DNA of 34,531 bases, taken from NCBI GenBank assembly GCA_964615935.1, contig CAZTTG010000069.1, forward strand, positions 1-34,531, given 5' to 3'. Positions 10,206 to 17,540 of this stretch are shown piece by piece (the first letter of the stretch is position 1; the number at the start of each line of letters is the position of its first letter). Both the position numbers and the translations under genes were made by a program. Origin of the DNA: CAZTTG01 sp964615935. GTDB lineage: Bacteria; Planctomycetota; UBA1135; GCA-002686595. The notes beneath the pieces are model-generated. The model searched no databases. It saw only the letters and a program-made list of their open reading frames with translations, and had not been told where the DNA came from.

Positions 10206-11285
10206 TCAGCCGTCGAGGCCCATCACCTCGGGGGCCTTGGCGCGCACGATCGCGAGCACGTCGAGGGACTCCAGCGGGGGCTCCTTCTCGAGCCACTCCG
10301 CCTCGGCCTCGTCGTAGCAGCGGCGGGCCTGCTCCGCGTGCTCGGGCGACTCGCCCGAGAGCCGCCAGTGGGCCATGGCCAGGAAGTAGAGATCGCGCGC
10401 GTCCTCCGACCAGTAGTGGACCCTCGCCGCCGCGGGCCACCCGCTCCTCTCGGCCATGGCCTGCTCGAGGAGCGCGATCGCCTTCTCGGGCTCCCCGTAC
10501 AGCCACTCGCGGACGCCCATGGCGCTGAGGCGGATGGGCGGGTCCCTCCCGTCGAAGACCGCGGTCGCCTCGACGTACCTCAGGATGCGGTTCAGCTCGT
10601 ACTTCGTGGACCAGCCCAGGCTGCAGACCTCGTGGGGGGCTCCCCCCGGAAAGGCCGCCGCCAGGAAGGCGACCCGGGCCAGGTCTCGCGCGGAGAATTC
10701 GCTGATCCGGCGGGCGTCGAGCAGCCGGTGCGCCGCGCTCGAGCTCTCCCCGCGCCGCAGGTGGAGGCAGGCCATCAGGGCGTGGATCCGGGCCGTGCCC
10801 AGGGAGCGCGTCGGCGCGAAGGCCCGGGTCGCGATCTCGGCGCGCTCCCGGGCCTCGTCGATCTCGCCCTTCCGCAGGTGCAGCTCGGCCAGGCACAGGT
10901 GTAGGTTCGCGTCGAGCTCCTCCACCTCGAGGCCGGCCCGCCAGGCCTGCACGGCCTCATCCATGCGGCCCAGGCGCGCGTGGGCCCGGCCGATGCCGGC
11001 CAGGATGTTCTGGCTGTGCAGGGGGGCCTGCTCCCGGGCGACCTCGAGGGCCTTCTCGTTCCACGCCAGCGCGTCCTCGCTCTCGCCGCGGAGCAGGCTG
11101 ATGGCCCCCAGGGTGTTGTAGAGCATGTGGGGCGGCTGCCCGTCGGCGGCCGTGAGAGCCCGTCGCAGGCAGTCCTCCGCCACCTCCGTCAGATCGAGCA
11201 GGTCGCAGTACCCGGCCAGCCGGTCCTCGCCTCGCGGATCGCAGTGCGCGATGCACTCCTCGAGCTGCCGCACGGCCTCCTGCAA
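10206..11285 (-). CDS. TPR-repeat segment, probable C-terminal part of the interrupted Ser/Thr kinase
   Basis: This is an alpha-helical protein of tetratricopeptide-like repeats, for example AEDCLRRALTAADGQPPHML, ALAWNEKALEVAREQ, GRMDEAVQAWRAGLE and GEPEKAIALLEQAM. TPR arrays commonly form the extracytoplasmic C-terminal half of Hanks-type kinases. The frame is identical to that of the kinase upstream and stays open back to the kinase amber stop at 11430, and residues between the two look coding (RFRPIVEAFGFPDSLARL). The TTG used here as start (11285) has no ribosome site, so independent translation is doubtful. I read it as the severed C-terminal half of one kinase-TPR protein, expressed only by readthrough or not at all, unless the stop is a sequence error. 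Confidence 0.65.
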   Translation of the reverse strand: MQEAVRQLEECIAHCDPRGEDRLAGYCDLLDLTEVAEDCLRRALTAADGQPPHMLYNTLGAISLLRGESEDALAWNEKALEVAREQAPLHSQNILAGIGRAHARLGRMDEAVQAWRAGLEVEELDANLHLCLAELHLRKGEIDEARERAEIATRAFAPTRSLGTARIHALMACLHLRRGESSSAAHRLLDARRISEFSARDLARVAFLAAAFPGGAPHEVCSLGWSTKYELNRILRYVEATAVFDGRDPPIRLSAMGVREWLYGEPEKAIALLEQAMAERSGWPAAARVHYWSEDARDLYFLAMAHWRLSGESPEHAEQARRCYDEAEAEWLEKEPPLESLDVLAIVRAKAPEVMGLDG

Positions 11286-11432
11286 CGCGCCCGATTCGAT
11301 GGCCGGCAGGGCCAGGAGCAGGTGGCCGATCGGATCGTCGGGGTCGGCGGTCAGGCACCAGACTCCCGGGGTGAGGCGCGCGAGCGAATCGGGGAAGCCG
11401 AAGGCCTCGACGATCGGGCGGAACCTCTGCTA
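11286..11432 (-). other. In-frame amber codon and coding-like continuation linking kinase to TPR part
   Basis: The kinase frame ends at TAG (11430-11432) right after its transmembrane segment (WRQGQIHAA). Beyond it the same frame remains open through 11286 and joins the TPR segment without any frame change. TAG serves as an ordinary stop for other genes in the window (8763, 15048, 20765, 34234), so code reassignment is not supported. A single base change (CAG, GAG, AAG or TGG) would restore one long protein of about 815 residues. Confidence 0.8.
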
Positions 11433-12656
11433 GGCGGCGTGGATCTGCCCCTGCCTCCACTGCCAGGCGGTCGCGGCGGCCAGGCCGCCCACCAGGAGGA
11501 CCAGGCCCGCGACAGCGCGAAGGGTGCCCACCCGGTGGCGGCGCACCCAGCGGGTGGAGCGCCGCAGCCAGCCGGGAGGCCGGGCCGCGATCGGCTCGCC
11601 GGCGATCAGGAGGCGCAGGTCGTCGGCCAGCTCGGTCATGCTCGCGTAGCGGCGCCCGCGCTCCTTCTCCATGGCCTTGCCGATCAGGGTCTCCTCGTCG
11701 CGCGAGATCGAGGGCCGCAGGCGACGGGGCGGCTCCGGCTCGGCGGCCAGGATCCGGTGGAACACCTGCTGGGTGGTGTCGCCCTCGAAGGGGACCCGCC
11801 CCACCAGGGCCTCGTAGAGGGTCACGCCCAGCGAGTACACGTCCGTGCGTGCGTCGATCCCCTGGTTCTCCCCGCGCACCTGCTCGGGGGAGGCGTAGTA
11901 GGGCGTCCCCCGGAACGCGCCGGTGAGGGTCAGGGTGGCGCGCGCGTCATGCCGCGCAACGCCGAAGTCCATCAGCTTGGCCCGGCCCTCGGGCGTGATG
12001 CGCACGTTGGAGGGCTTCACGTCGCGGTGGATGATCCCGCGGCGGTGGGCGAAGTCGAGGGCCTCGGCGACCTCCAGGACCCACTGCAGGATCGGCTCGA
12101 CGGACGCCTCCCCCCCCGAGGCCGCCTCACGCAGGATCTCGTCCAGGCCCCGGCCCTCCACCAGCTCCATGGCGAAGTAGCGGATCCCCCGGTCCTCGCC
12201 GGCCTCGAAGACGGTGACGATGCCGGGATGCTGCAGCTCGGCGACGGCCCGGGCCTCGCGCTGGAAGCGCGCCTGCATCTCGGGGGATCCCAGGCACTCG
12301 GGGCGGATCACCTTGAGGGCCACGCGCCGATCGAGGCGCTCCTGGACGGCCTCGTAGACCACGCCCATGCCCCCCTCCGCCAGGCGCCGCACCAGCCGGT
12401 AGTCCCCGAGGCGCTCGCAGGGCAGCTCCGAGGGCTCCCCCGGCTCGTCGCCGGGCGCCGGGCACGGGAAGGCCCAGGCCGGTTCCACCGGATGCTGTGA
12501 GGCCCTCAGGTGGGCGGCGAGCAGGCTCTCCACCTCCCCCCTCAGCCCGGGCTCGCCCGCGCAGGCCCGGTCGAGGAGCTCGGCCCGCGCACCGGGCTCG
12601 CGCTCCAGCGCCTCGTGGAACAGCTCCTCGATGCGCTCGTCCCGATCGTCTGCCAT
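11430..12656 (-). CDS. Hanks-type Ser/Thr protein kinase with C-terminal membrane helix
   Basis: This 408-residue protein opens with a regulatory segment typical of sigma-factor-linked kinases (DERIEELFHEALEREPG, residues ~5-50). The catalytic domain (~85-345) has the glycine loop LAEGGMGVVYEA (from ~92), the ATP lysine in VALKVI (K115), the catalytic loop HRDVKPSN (D212), DFG (D230) and the activation/P+1 region GTPYYASPEQ, so it should be active. The tail SRDEETLIGKAMEKERGRRY is also typical. A transmembrane helix (~375-397) follows and the protein stops soon after, before any sensor domain. In relatives a TPR domain usually follows; here it sits in the same frame past a TAG. Its start overlaps the unterminated sigma-factor frame. 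Substrate is probably the sigma factor or its pathway (inference). Confidence 0.92.
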   Translation of the reverse strand: MADDRDERIEELFHEALEREPGARAELLDRACAGEPGLRGEVESLLAAHLRASQHPVEPAWAFPCPAPGDEPGEPSELPCERLGDYRLVRRLAEGGMGVVYEAVQERLDRRVALKVIRPECLGSPEMQARFQREARAVAELQHPGIVTVFEAGEDRGIRYFAMELVEGRGLDEILREAASGGEASVEPILQWVLEVAEALDFAHRRGIIHRDVKPSNVRITPEGRAKLMDFGVARHDARATLTLTGAFRGTPYYASPEQVRGENQGIDARTDVYSLGVTLYEALVGRVPFEGDTTQQVFHRILAAEPEPPRRLRPSISRDEETLIGKAMEKERGRRYASMTELADDLRLLIAGEPIAARPPGWLRRSTRWVRRHRVGTLRAVAGLVLLVGGLAAATAWQWRQGQIHAA

Positions 12657-13293
12657 GCTCGCCTCCGGCGGCGCCGTCGATCTCTCGCCGCAGCCAGGCC
12701 CGCGTGAAGGTCCACTCGCGCTTGACGGAGCGCGCGGAGATCCCCAGGACCTCGGCGGTCTGCTCGAGGGTCAGCCCGGCGAAGAAGCGCAGCTCCACGA
12801 TGAGGGCCTTGCGCTCGCGCCGCGGGTCGGAGCCCAGCTTCGTGAGGGCGCACTCGAGGGACTCCAGCTCGGCGTAGGGATCCCCGTCGCCGGCCGAGGC
12901 CTCCCCGACGTCCCTCAGGGCCTGGAGCGAGACGAGGCCCGGCCCGGGATCCCGCTTGAGCGCGCGGCAGCGCCGCGCCTCGTCCACGAGGATGCGGCGC
13001 ATGGCTCCGGCGGCGATGCGGAAGAAGTGGGCGCGGTTCTCCCAACGCCGGTCCTCGTCGCGGACCAGGCGCATGTAGGCCTCGTTGACCAGCGCGGTGG
13101 TCTGCAGCACGTGGCCCGGGCGCTCACCGCGGATGGCCGCGTGGGCCAGCCCGTGGAGCTCGTCGTACAGCACCGCGAAGAGCGCGCGCCGGGCGTCCTC
13201 GTCGCCCTCCAGGGCGGCCTCGATCAGATTAGTGGCCTCCGGAGGGGATCCGGATGGGGTCGAGCCCTCGGTCGGAGAGTTGGTGCGAGCCAC
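12127..13293 (-). CDS. ECF-type sigma factor (TIGR02999/PF07638-like) lacking its expected stop
   Basis: The recognisable protein spans about 13293-12657, roughly 210 codons. Sigma region 2 contains LFAVLYDELHGLAHAAI, HVLQTTALVNEAYMRLV and ENRAHFFRIAAGAMRRILVD. Region 4 contains LRFFAGLTLEQTAEVLGIS and RSVKREWTFTRAWLRRE. These blocks match the ECF subfamily that is habitually encoded next to Ser/Thr kinases. I chose GTG 13291-13293 as start (AAGG and GGAG upstream); earlier starts would add low-complexity arginine/proline sequence. The family normally ends at the kinase start, but here the frame passes it without a stop and runs on to 12127 in arginine/glycine-rich sequence that shadows the kinase. 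The extension is probably not functional protein. Function: promoter recognition for a stress or signal regulon, partner unknown. Confidence 0.78.
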   Translation of the reverse strand: MARTNSPTEGSTPSGSPPEATNLIEAALEGDEDARRALFAVLYDELHGLAHAAIRGERPGHVLQTTALVNEAYMRLVRDEDRRWENRAHFFRIAAGAMRRILVDEARRCRALKRDPGPGLVSLQALRDVGEASAGDGDPYAELESLECALTKLGSDPRRERKALIVELRFFAGLTLEQTAEVLGISARSVKREWTFTRAWLRREIDGAAGGEHGRRSGRAHRGAVPRGAGARARCAGRAPRPGLRGRARAEGGGGEPARRPPEGLTASGGTGLGLPVPGARRRAGGALGAALRAPRGLPAGAAPGGGGHGRGLRGRPGAPRSARGPQGDPPRVPGIPRDAGALPARGPGRRRAAASRHRHRLRGRRGPGDPLLRHGAGGGPGPGRDPA

Positions 13294-13491
13294 GGTCCTT
13301 CGCCTTCTCCGGAAGGGCGCTCGCTCCGCGGGTCCGGGCCGGGCCGCGCGGGGGGGCGCCTTCCCCCTTGATACGCGGCCTCCGGCGAGGGGACAACCCG
13401 AAAGCCGGGGGCTCCCGCGCCGGCGCGGACGCGGACTCTCCCCGCGGTCGGGAGGGGCGAATGCCCGGCCCCGGCCATCCCGGAATCGCAT

Positions 13492-15048
13492 ATGATCGAG
13501 GCGATGATCCGCTCTCCCTCTCGCGCGCCGACGCTCGTCGTGCGGCTCGCACCGATCCTCTTGGCGTCCGCGGCCCTCGCCCAGTCGGTCGACCCGGACT
13601 GCGACGCGCGCGCGTCGATCGCGCCGGTCCGCGTGCACGGCGTGCTGGTGGAGCGGGTGCTCCTGGACCAGCCCTACGGCCCGCACGCCTGCCAGAGGCT
13701 GGACGCCTTCCTGGTGGAATCACCCGAGCCCGCGCCGGTCTTGATCGACGTGCATGGAGGCGGCTGGTCGGCGGGGCGCAAGAGCGAGTTCTACAGGGTC
13801 CCCACCCCGACGAAGGCGCAGGACCTGATGCTCGTCCGGGCGCTGGAGGCGGGCTTCTCGGTGATCTCGGTCGACTACCGCCTGGCCGCCCTCAAGGACG
13901 GCTGCTGCAAGGCGGTCAAGGACGCGACCGGTCAGGCCATCCCCGACTTCCAGCACGTGCACCCGGTTCCCCTCGACGACGTGGCGCGCGCGATCCAGTT
14001 CGCGAGGGCCATGGGGCGCAGCGGCGACTGGAACGTCGATCCGCACCGGGTGGGCGGCATCGGGACCTCGGCCGGGGGCAACCTCCTCCTGCAGGCCTGC
14101 CTGACGCCGGACCGCATCGATCCCCAGTCGACGGATCCCGTGGAGCGCGAGAGCAGCCACCTCGACGGCACGGTCGCCTTCGTCGCGCCGACCCTGCTGA
14201 GCCCGGACACCTGGTGGTCCTGCGGAACGCCGGCCTCGATCCCGGAGCAGTGGGTCTTCGGGGGCACGGACCCGGCCACCTTCAACACGGACCCCTCCCT
14301 GCTCCCGGTCAAGCTCGGCATGTCGCCCGCCTGGCTCGCCCGGCAGCCGCCCCCCATCGGGATCGGCCGGCAGGGAGTCCGGAGCGCGGCCGTGCTGGGC
14401 GTCTACGGGGGCGATCCGAGCTGGACCGCGCAGAGCTTCTACGCGCCGTCCGACCCCTGCTCCACGACGCCGCCGGATCCCCTCTGGCAACCGACCCCCG
14501 ACCTGCACTCGGCGCTGCACGGGATCCTGCTCTTCGACGCGCTCTCGGCCCAGGGCTCGACCGCCGCCCGGCTCCTGGTGGACCCCAAGAACGGCTGCGC
14601 CAGCATGCGCGAGACGCGCGCCGACCGGATGCTCGGATGGGCCGCGGGCTGGCTGGGCCACTTCCCGCACGAGGACCTCTCCCACCTCGAGCCCGGCAAG
14701 CTGGGCCTCAACGGCTTGCGGCCGGAGCTCGGCGGCTACGGGCGCATCCGGCCCGGCCGGCGGGCATCCCTCTTCGCGGCCGACGCCTCCGCCGCCAGCC
14801 GCACCTGGCTGGTCTGGAGCCCCACCGCGAACCCGCTGCCCTACCTGGGTGGAATCCTGTGGCCGGACCTCGGCACCGCCGTCTTCACCCAGCTCGACGA
14901 CACCGACGACTGCGGCCACCTGAGCTGGGCCGTGCCCGACGGCTTCTTCCCCACCGGGGACGTCTTCGCGCAGCTCGTGATCGAGGAGATCGGCAACACC
15001 TTCGACACGCTGCTGAGCCACCCGATCCGGCTGATCGTCGAGCCGTAG
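13492..15048 (+). CDS. Secreted alpha/beta-hydrolase (esterase/lipase-like)
   Basis: This 518-residue protein has an N-terminal signal peptide (hydrophobic stretch LVVRLAPILLASAALAQ with likely cleavage after ALA). The oxyanion-hole motif HGGGW is at residue ~88. The nucleophile elbow GTSAGG has S193, as in carboxylesterase/BD-FAE-like hydrolases, and SVDYRL precedes it. H476 in DCGHLSW is a candidate catalytic histidine. Several paired cysteines (for example around CCK and DPC) suggest disulfides in an exported protein. The start may be ATG 13492 or ATG 13504; neither has a strong ribosome site, and the second gives a more normal signal peptide. It is divergent from the sigma factor, with 198 bases between. 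Substrate is unknown; ester or carbohydrate-ester cleavage outside the cytoplasm is likely. Confidence 0.82.
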   Translation: MIEAMIRSPSRAPTLVVRLAPILLASAALAQSVDPDCDARASIAPVRVHGVLVERVLLDQPYGPHACQRLDAFLVESPEPAPVLIDVHGGGWSAGRKSEFYRVPTPTKAQDLMLVRALEAGFSVISVDYRLAALKDGCCKAVKDATGQAIPDFQHVHPVPLDDVARAIQFARAMGRSGDWNVDPHRVGGIGTSAGGNLLLQACLTPDRIDPQSTDPVERESSHLDGTVAFVAPTLLSPDTWWSCGTPASIPEQWVFGGTDPATFNTDPSLLPVKLGMSPAWLARQPPPIGIGRQGVRSAAVLGVYGGDPSWTAQSFYAPSDPCSTTPPDPLWQPTPDLHSALHGILLFDALSAQGSTAARLLVDPKNGCASMRETRADRMLGWAAGWLGHFPHEDLSHLEPGKLGLNGLRPELGGYGRIRPGRRASLFAADASAASRTWLVWSPTANPLPYLGGILWPDLGTAVFTQLDDTDDCGHLSWAVPDGFFPTGDVFAQLVIEEIGNTFDTLLSHPIRLIVEP

Positions 15049-15240
15049 CGGGGCGGGCGGGAGCGGCCTCGGACAGGCCACGGGGCCGTCCTTCGGGCCG
15101 CCGCGCGGTCCATCGACCCCACCCGCTGCCCAACAGTGTCCTTACGCACCGCGCGTGAGTGCCGACCGCGCTTGTCCGCCGTTCCCTGCACCGATAGAGT
15201 CTCGCCCTCCCGCGGGCCGGGGCCAGGGCCGGCTCGAACC

Positions 15241-15672
15241 ATGCGAGCAAGGCGAAGCACAGGCCGGCGCTGGGGGCTCTGGCCCCTGGCGATCTTCGTG
15301 GTCTGCCGGATCCTCTGGATCCCGGCGCACCTGGCGCACGAGGAGCACCACGGCCCCGCCGCCCCCGATCCGGACGGGGTGGCGTGCCTCGAGCACGGAG
15401 AAGGGCACGGCGAGGAGGATCGCGGCCACGGGCACCATGAGCACGGTGACCCGGGTGACCACGATCCCCACTCGGTCCTGGACCACGGGCCCGATCTGTT
15501 CGTAGTGTCAGCACAGGAAGACGGTCCGCTCCCCCTGGCCATTCTGTCGGCCGGCGGCCCGGACCCTCCCTCGCCGCGAGCGATCTCGTCGGCTCCGCCA
15601 CCCGAGCCACCCCCACCCGAGCTGCGGCTGCCGGGCTGCCGGCGGCCCCGGGGACCTCCCCGAATCGCGTGA
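15241..15672 (+). CDS. His-rich membrane-anchored protein preceding the RND efflux genes
   Basis: This 143-residue protein has a basic N-terminus and one hydrophobic segment (WGLWPLAIFVVCRILWIP). A region with 13 histidines in about 70 residues follows (GHGHHEHGDPGDHDPH), and it ends in a proline-rich tail (PPPEPPPPELRLPG). It does not match a named family I am sure of. Small His-rich proteins ahead of heavy-metal efflux genes usually bind metal in the periplasm. The ATG at 15241 is preferred over upstream in-frame starts (to 15136) because it directly precedes the signal/anchor. No ribosome site is obvious. The adaptor gene follows after 125 bases, so cotranscription is plausible. Metal binding is inferred from composition and position only. 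Confidence 0.65.
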   Translation: MRARRSTGRRWGLWPLAIFVVCRILWIPAHLAHEEHHGPAAPDPDGVACLEHGEGHGEEDRGHGHHEHGDPGDHDPHSVLDHGPDLFVVSAQEDGPLPLAILSAGGPDPPSPRAISSAPPPEPPPPELRLPGCRRPRGPPRIA

Positions 15673-15797
15673 CCCCACCACGGGCGCGGGCCAGGCAGGG
15701 CCTGCGCCGTCCTTGCGTGCGTCGTCGGCCCGAGCCCGGCGGCGCCTGGTCACCGCGATCCGGTTCCTGAGATTGCTGCACTCGCCGAGGCCCCATC

Positions 15798-17522
15798 ATG
15801 TCCAAGACCAGCGTTCGACTCCTGTTCGGCCAGATCCTCGCGGTCTGCGCGGTCGCCCTGTGCGCGCAGGCCTGCGCTCCCGGTGCCGATCCGGCGAGCG
15901 GGGCTCCACCCGGCCCGCAGGGCGAGGAGCCCGAGCCGCGAAGCGTCACGGTGCTCACCGAGAAGGTCGAGCTCTTCATGGAGTATCCCCGGCTGATGCC
16001 GGGCCTCGAGGCGCGATTCCTGGCGCACCTCACGGTACTCGCGACCGGGGAGCCCGTGCGCAGCGGCCGCCTCGAGCTGGTGCTCGTGAGGGGGTCCGAC
16101 TCGACCCGCTTCGAGGCCCCCAGACCGGCGCGAGACGGCCTCTTCATTCCCGTGGGGGCCTTGTCGGCGCCCGGCAGCCACGCGGCCTCGATCGTCGTGC
16201 GGAGCGACCAGGTGCAGGAGGAGATCCCGCTCCCGCCGGTCGTCGTCCACCCCGATCGGGAGAGCGCGCTGGCGGCCGCGGAGTCCGAGGCCGGGGAACC
16301 CGCGGATGCCGTGTCCTTCCTCCTCGAGCAGCAGTGGAAGGTCCAGATGCTCCTGGGTCGGGTCGAGCGCCGCCCGCTGACGAGACGGCTGCTGCTACCA
16401 GGGGTGATCACCGCGCGCCAGAACGCCACCGCGGTCGCATCGGCCCCGGTGGCGGGGCGCCTGCTGCCCCCCCCCTCGGGGCGGCTGCCGCGGGTCCCGG
16501 ATCGCGTCGAGTCCGGGCAGGTGCTGGGGCTCGTCGAGCCGCCCATGCCGGCGACGGAGATGGCCGCCCTGCGAGCGAACCGCGCCCAGCTCCAGACCCT
16601 GGAGGCCGAGCTCCTCCAGCGCGGCTTCGAGCTGGCCGCCGCGGGGCTGGAGGCCGAGCGGAACCTGCAGCAGGCCCGGGCGCGGCTCGACTTCGCCCGC
16701 TCGGCGCTCGCGCGGGAGGAGCTCTTGAAGGAGAAGGGCGTCGGGATCGAGCAGCAGCGCGACGAGGCCGTGCGCGCTCTGCAGGTGGCCGAGGCGGAGC
16801 ACGAGGCCGCCCGGGCGCTGCTGGACTCCCACCGGGCATCCGCCACGAGGATGGACGAGCTGATGGAGCGCAGCCGGGCCACCGGCCTCCTCCCGCGGGC
16901 GGAGGCGGCCGCCCTGGCGATCCCGCTGGTCGCGCCCATCTCGGGCCGGGTCGCGAGGCGCGAGCTGGTCGAGGGCGAGCACGTCGAGGCCCTCGCGCAG
17001 CTGTGCGAGATCGTGGACCTGGAGCGGGTCTGGGTCGTCGCCCGCCTCTCCGAGTTCGACCTCGACCAGCTGACCGAGACCCCCTCCGCGCTCCTCGAGC
17101 TGCCCGCCTTCCCCGGCCGGCGCTTCGACCTCCGGGCGATGGGCGGCGAGCTGGTGGACGTCGGCCTCCGCGTGGACCCGGCGACGAGGACCGTGCCGAT
17201 CCGCTTCGAGCTCCCCAATCCGGATGGGGTCTTCCGCGACGGAATGGTGGCCGACGTGCTCCTGACCACCCGCCACGTGGCCGACGGCGTGGCCGTCCCG
17301 GAGGAGGCCCTGGTGCTCGACAATGGCCGCCCGCTGGTCTTCGTGATGCTCTCGGGTGAGACCTTCCAGCGGCGGGAGATCGAGACCGGCATCCGGGACG
17401 GCGGATGGGTCGAGATCGTCTCGGGGCTGGCCGAGGGAGAGCGCGTGGCCACGCGGGGCGCCTACGCGATCAAGCTCGCCGCGCTCTCGCCGGCCTCCTT
17501 CGGCCACGGTCATGGTCACTGA
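15798..17522 (+). CDS. Efflux RND periplasmic adaptor subunit (CusB/CzcB-like)
   Basis: This is a 574-residue membrane-fusion protein. An N-terminal signal (FGQILAVCAVALCAQAC) leads into a beta-rich region. The lipoyl/barrel halves flank a long alpha-helical hairpin (about residues 255-355, rich in E, A, R and Q, e.g. LQTLEAELLQRGFELAAAG). The second half continues with APISGRVARRELVEGEHVE, the beta-barrel and C-terminal membrane-proximal domain (VPEEALVLDNGRPLVFVM, VSGLAEGERVATRGAYAIK). It ends in GHGHGH, a possible metal ligand. The cysteine at 26 is not in a canonical lipobox, so lipidation is uncertain. The 200 residues before the hairpin are longer than in minimal adaptors and may form an extra metal-binding domain. 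The pump gene begins 18 bases later, so the two are surely one operon. Confidence 0.9.
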   Translation: MSKTSVRLLFGQILAVCAVALCAQACAPGADPASGAPPGPQGEEPEPRSVTVLTEKVELFMEYPRLMPGLEARFLAHLTVLATGEPVRSGRLELVLVRGSDSTRFEAPRPARDGLFIPVGALSAPGSHAASIVVRSDQVQEEIPLPPVVVHPDRESALAAAESEAGEPADAVSFLLEQQWKVQMLLGRVERRPLTRRLLLPGVITARQNATAVASAPVAGRLLPPPSGRLPRVPDRVESGQVLGLVEPPMPATEMAALRANRAQLQTLEAELLQRGFELAAAGLEAERNLQQARARLDFARSALAREELLKEKGVGIEQQRDEAVRALQVAEAEHEAARALLDSHRASATRMDELMERSRATGLLPRAEAAALAIPLVAPISGRVARRELVEGEHVEALAQLCEIVDLERVWVVARLSEFDLDQLTETPSALLELPAFPGRRFDLRAMGGELVDVGLRVDPATRTVPIRFELPNPDGVFRDGMVADVLLTTRHVADGVAVPEEALVLDNGRPLVFVMLSGETFQRREIETGIRDGGWVEIVSGLAEGERVATRGAYAIKLAALSPASFGHGHGH

Positions 17523-17540
17523 GCCGGGAGCCGGATCATC

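Noticed and set aside
11430..11432. Genetic-code change with TAG read as an amino acid
   Set aside because: Several intact genes in the window end properly at TAG (8763, 15048, 20765, 34234), so reassignment is unlikely.
13415..13428. 14-base perfect palindrome CCGCGCCGGCGCGG between the sigma factor and hydrolase genes
   Set aside because: Pure GC palindromes of this length are expected several times by chance at this composition; no second copy or promoter context supports an operator.
14885..17452. An 855-codon minus-strand frame across the hydrolase end and adaptor gene
   Set aside because: It is a Ser/Arg-rich translation without domains, overlapping two or three supported genes on the other strand.
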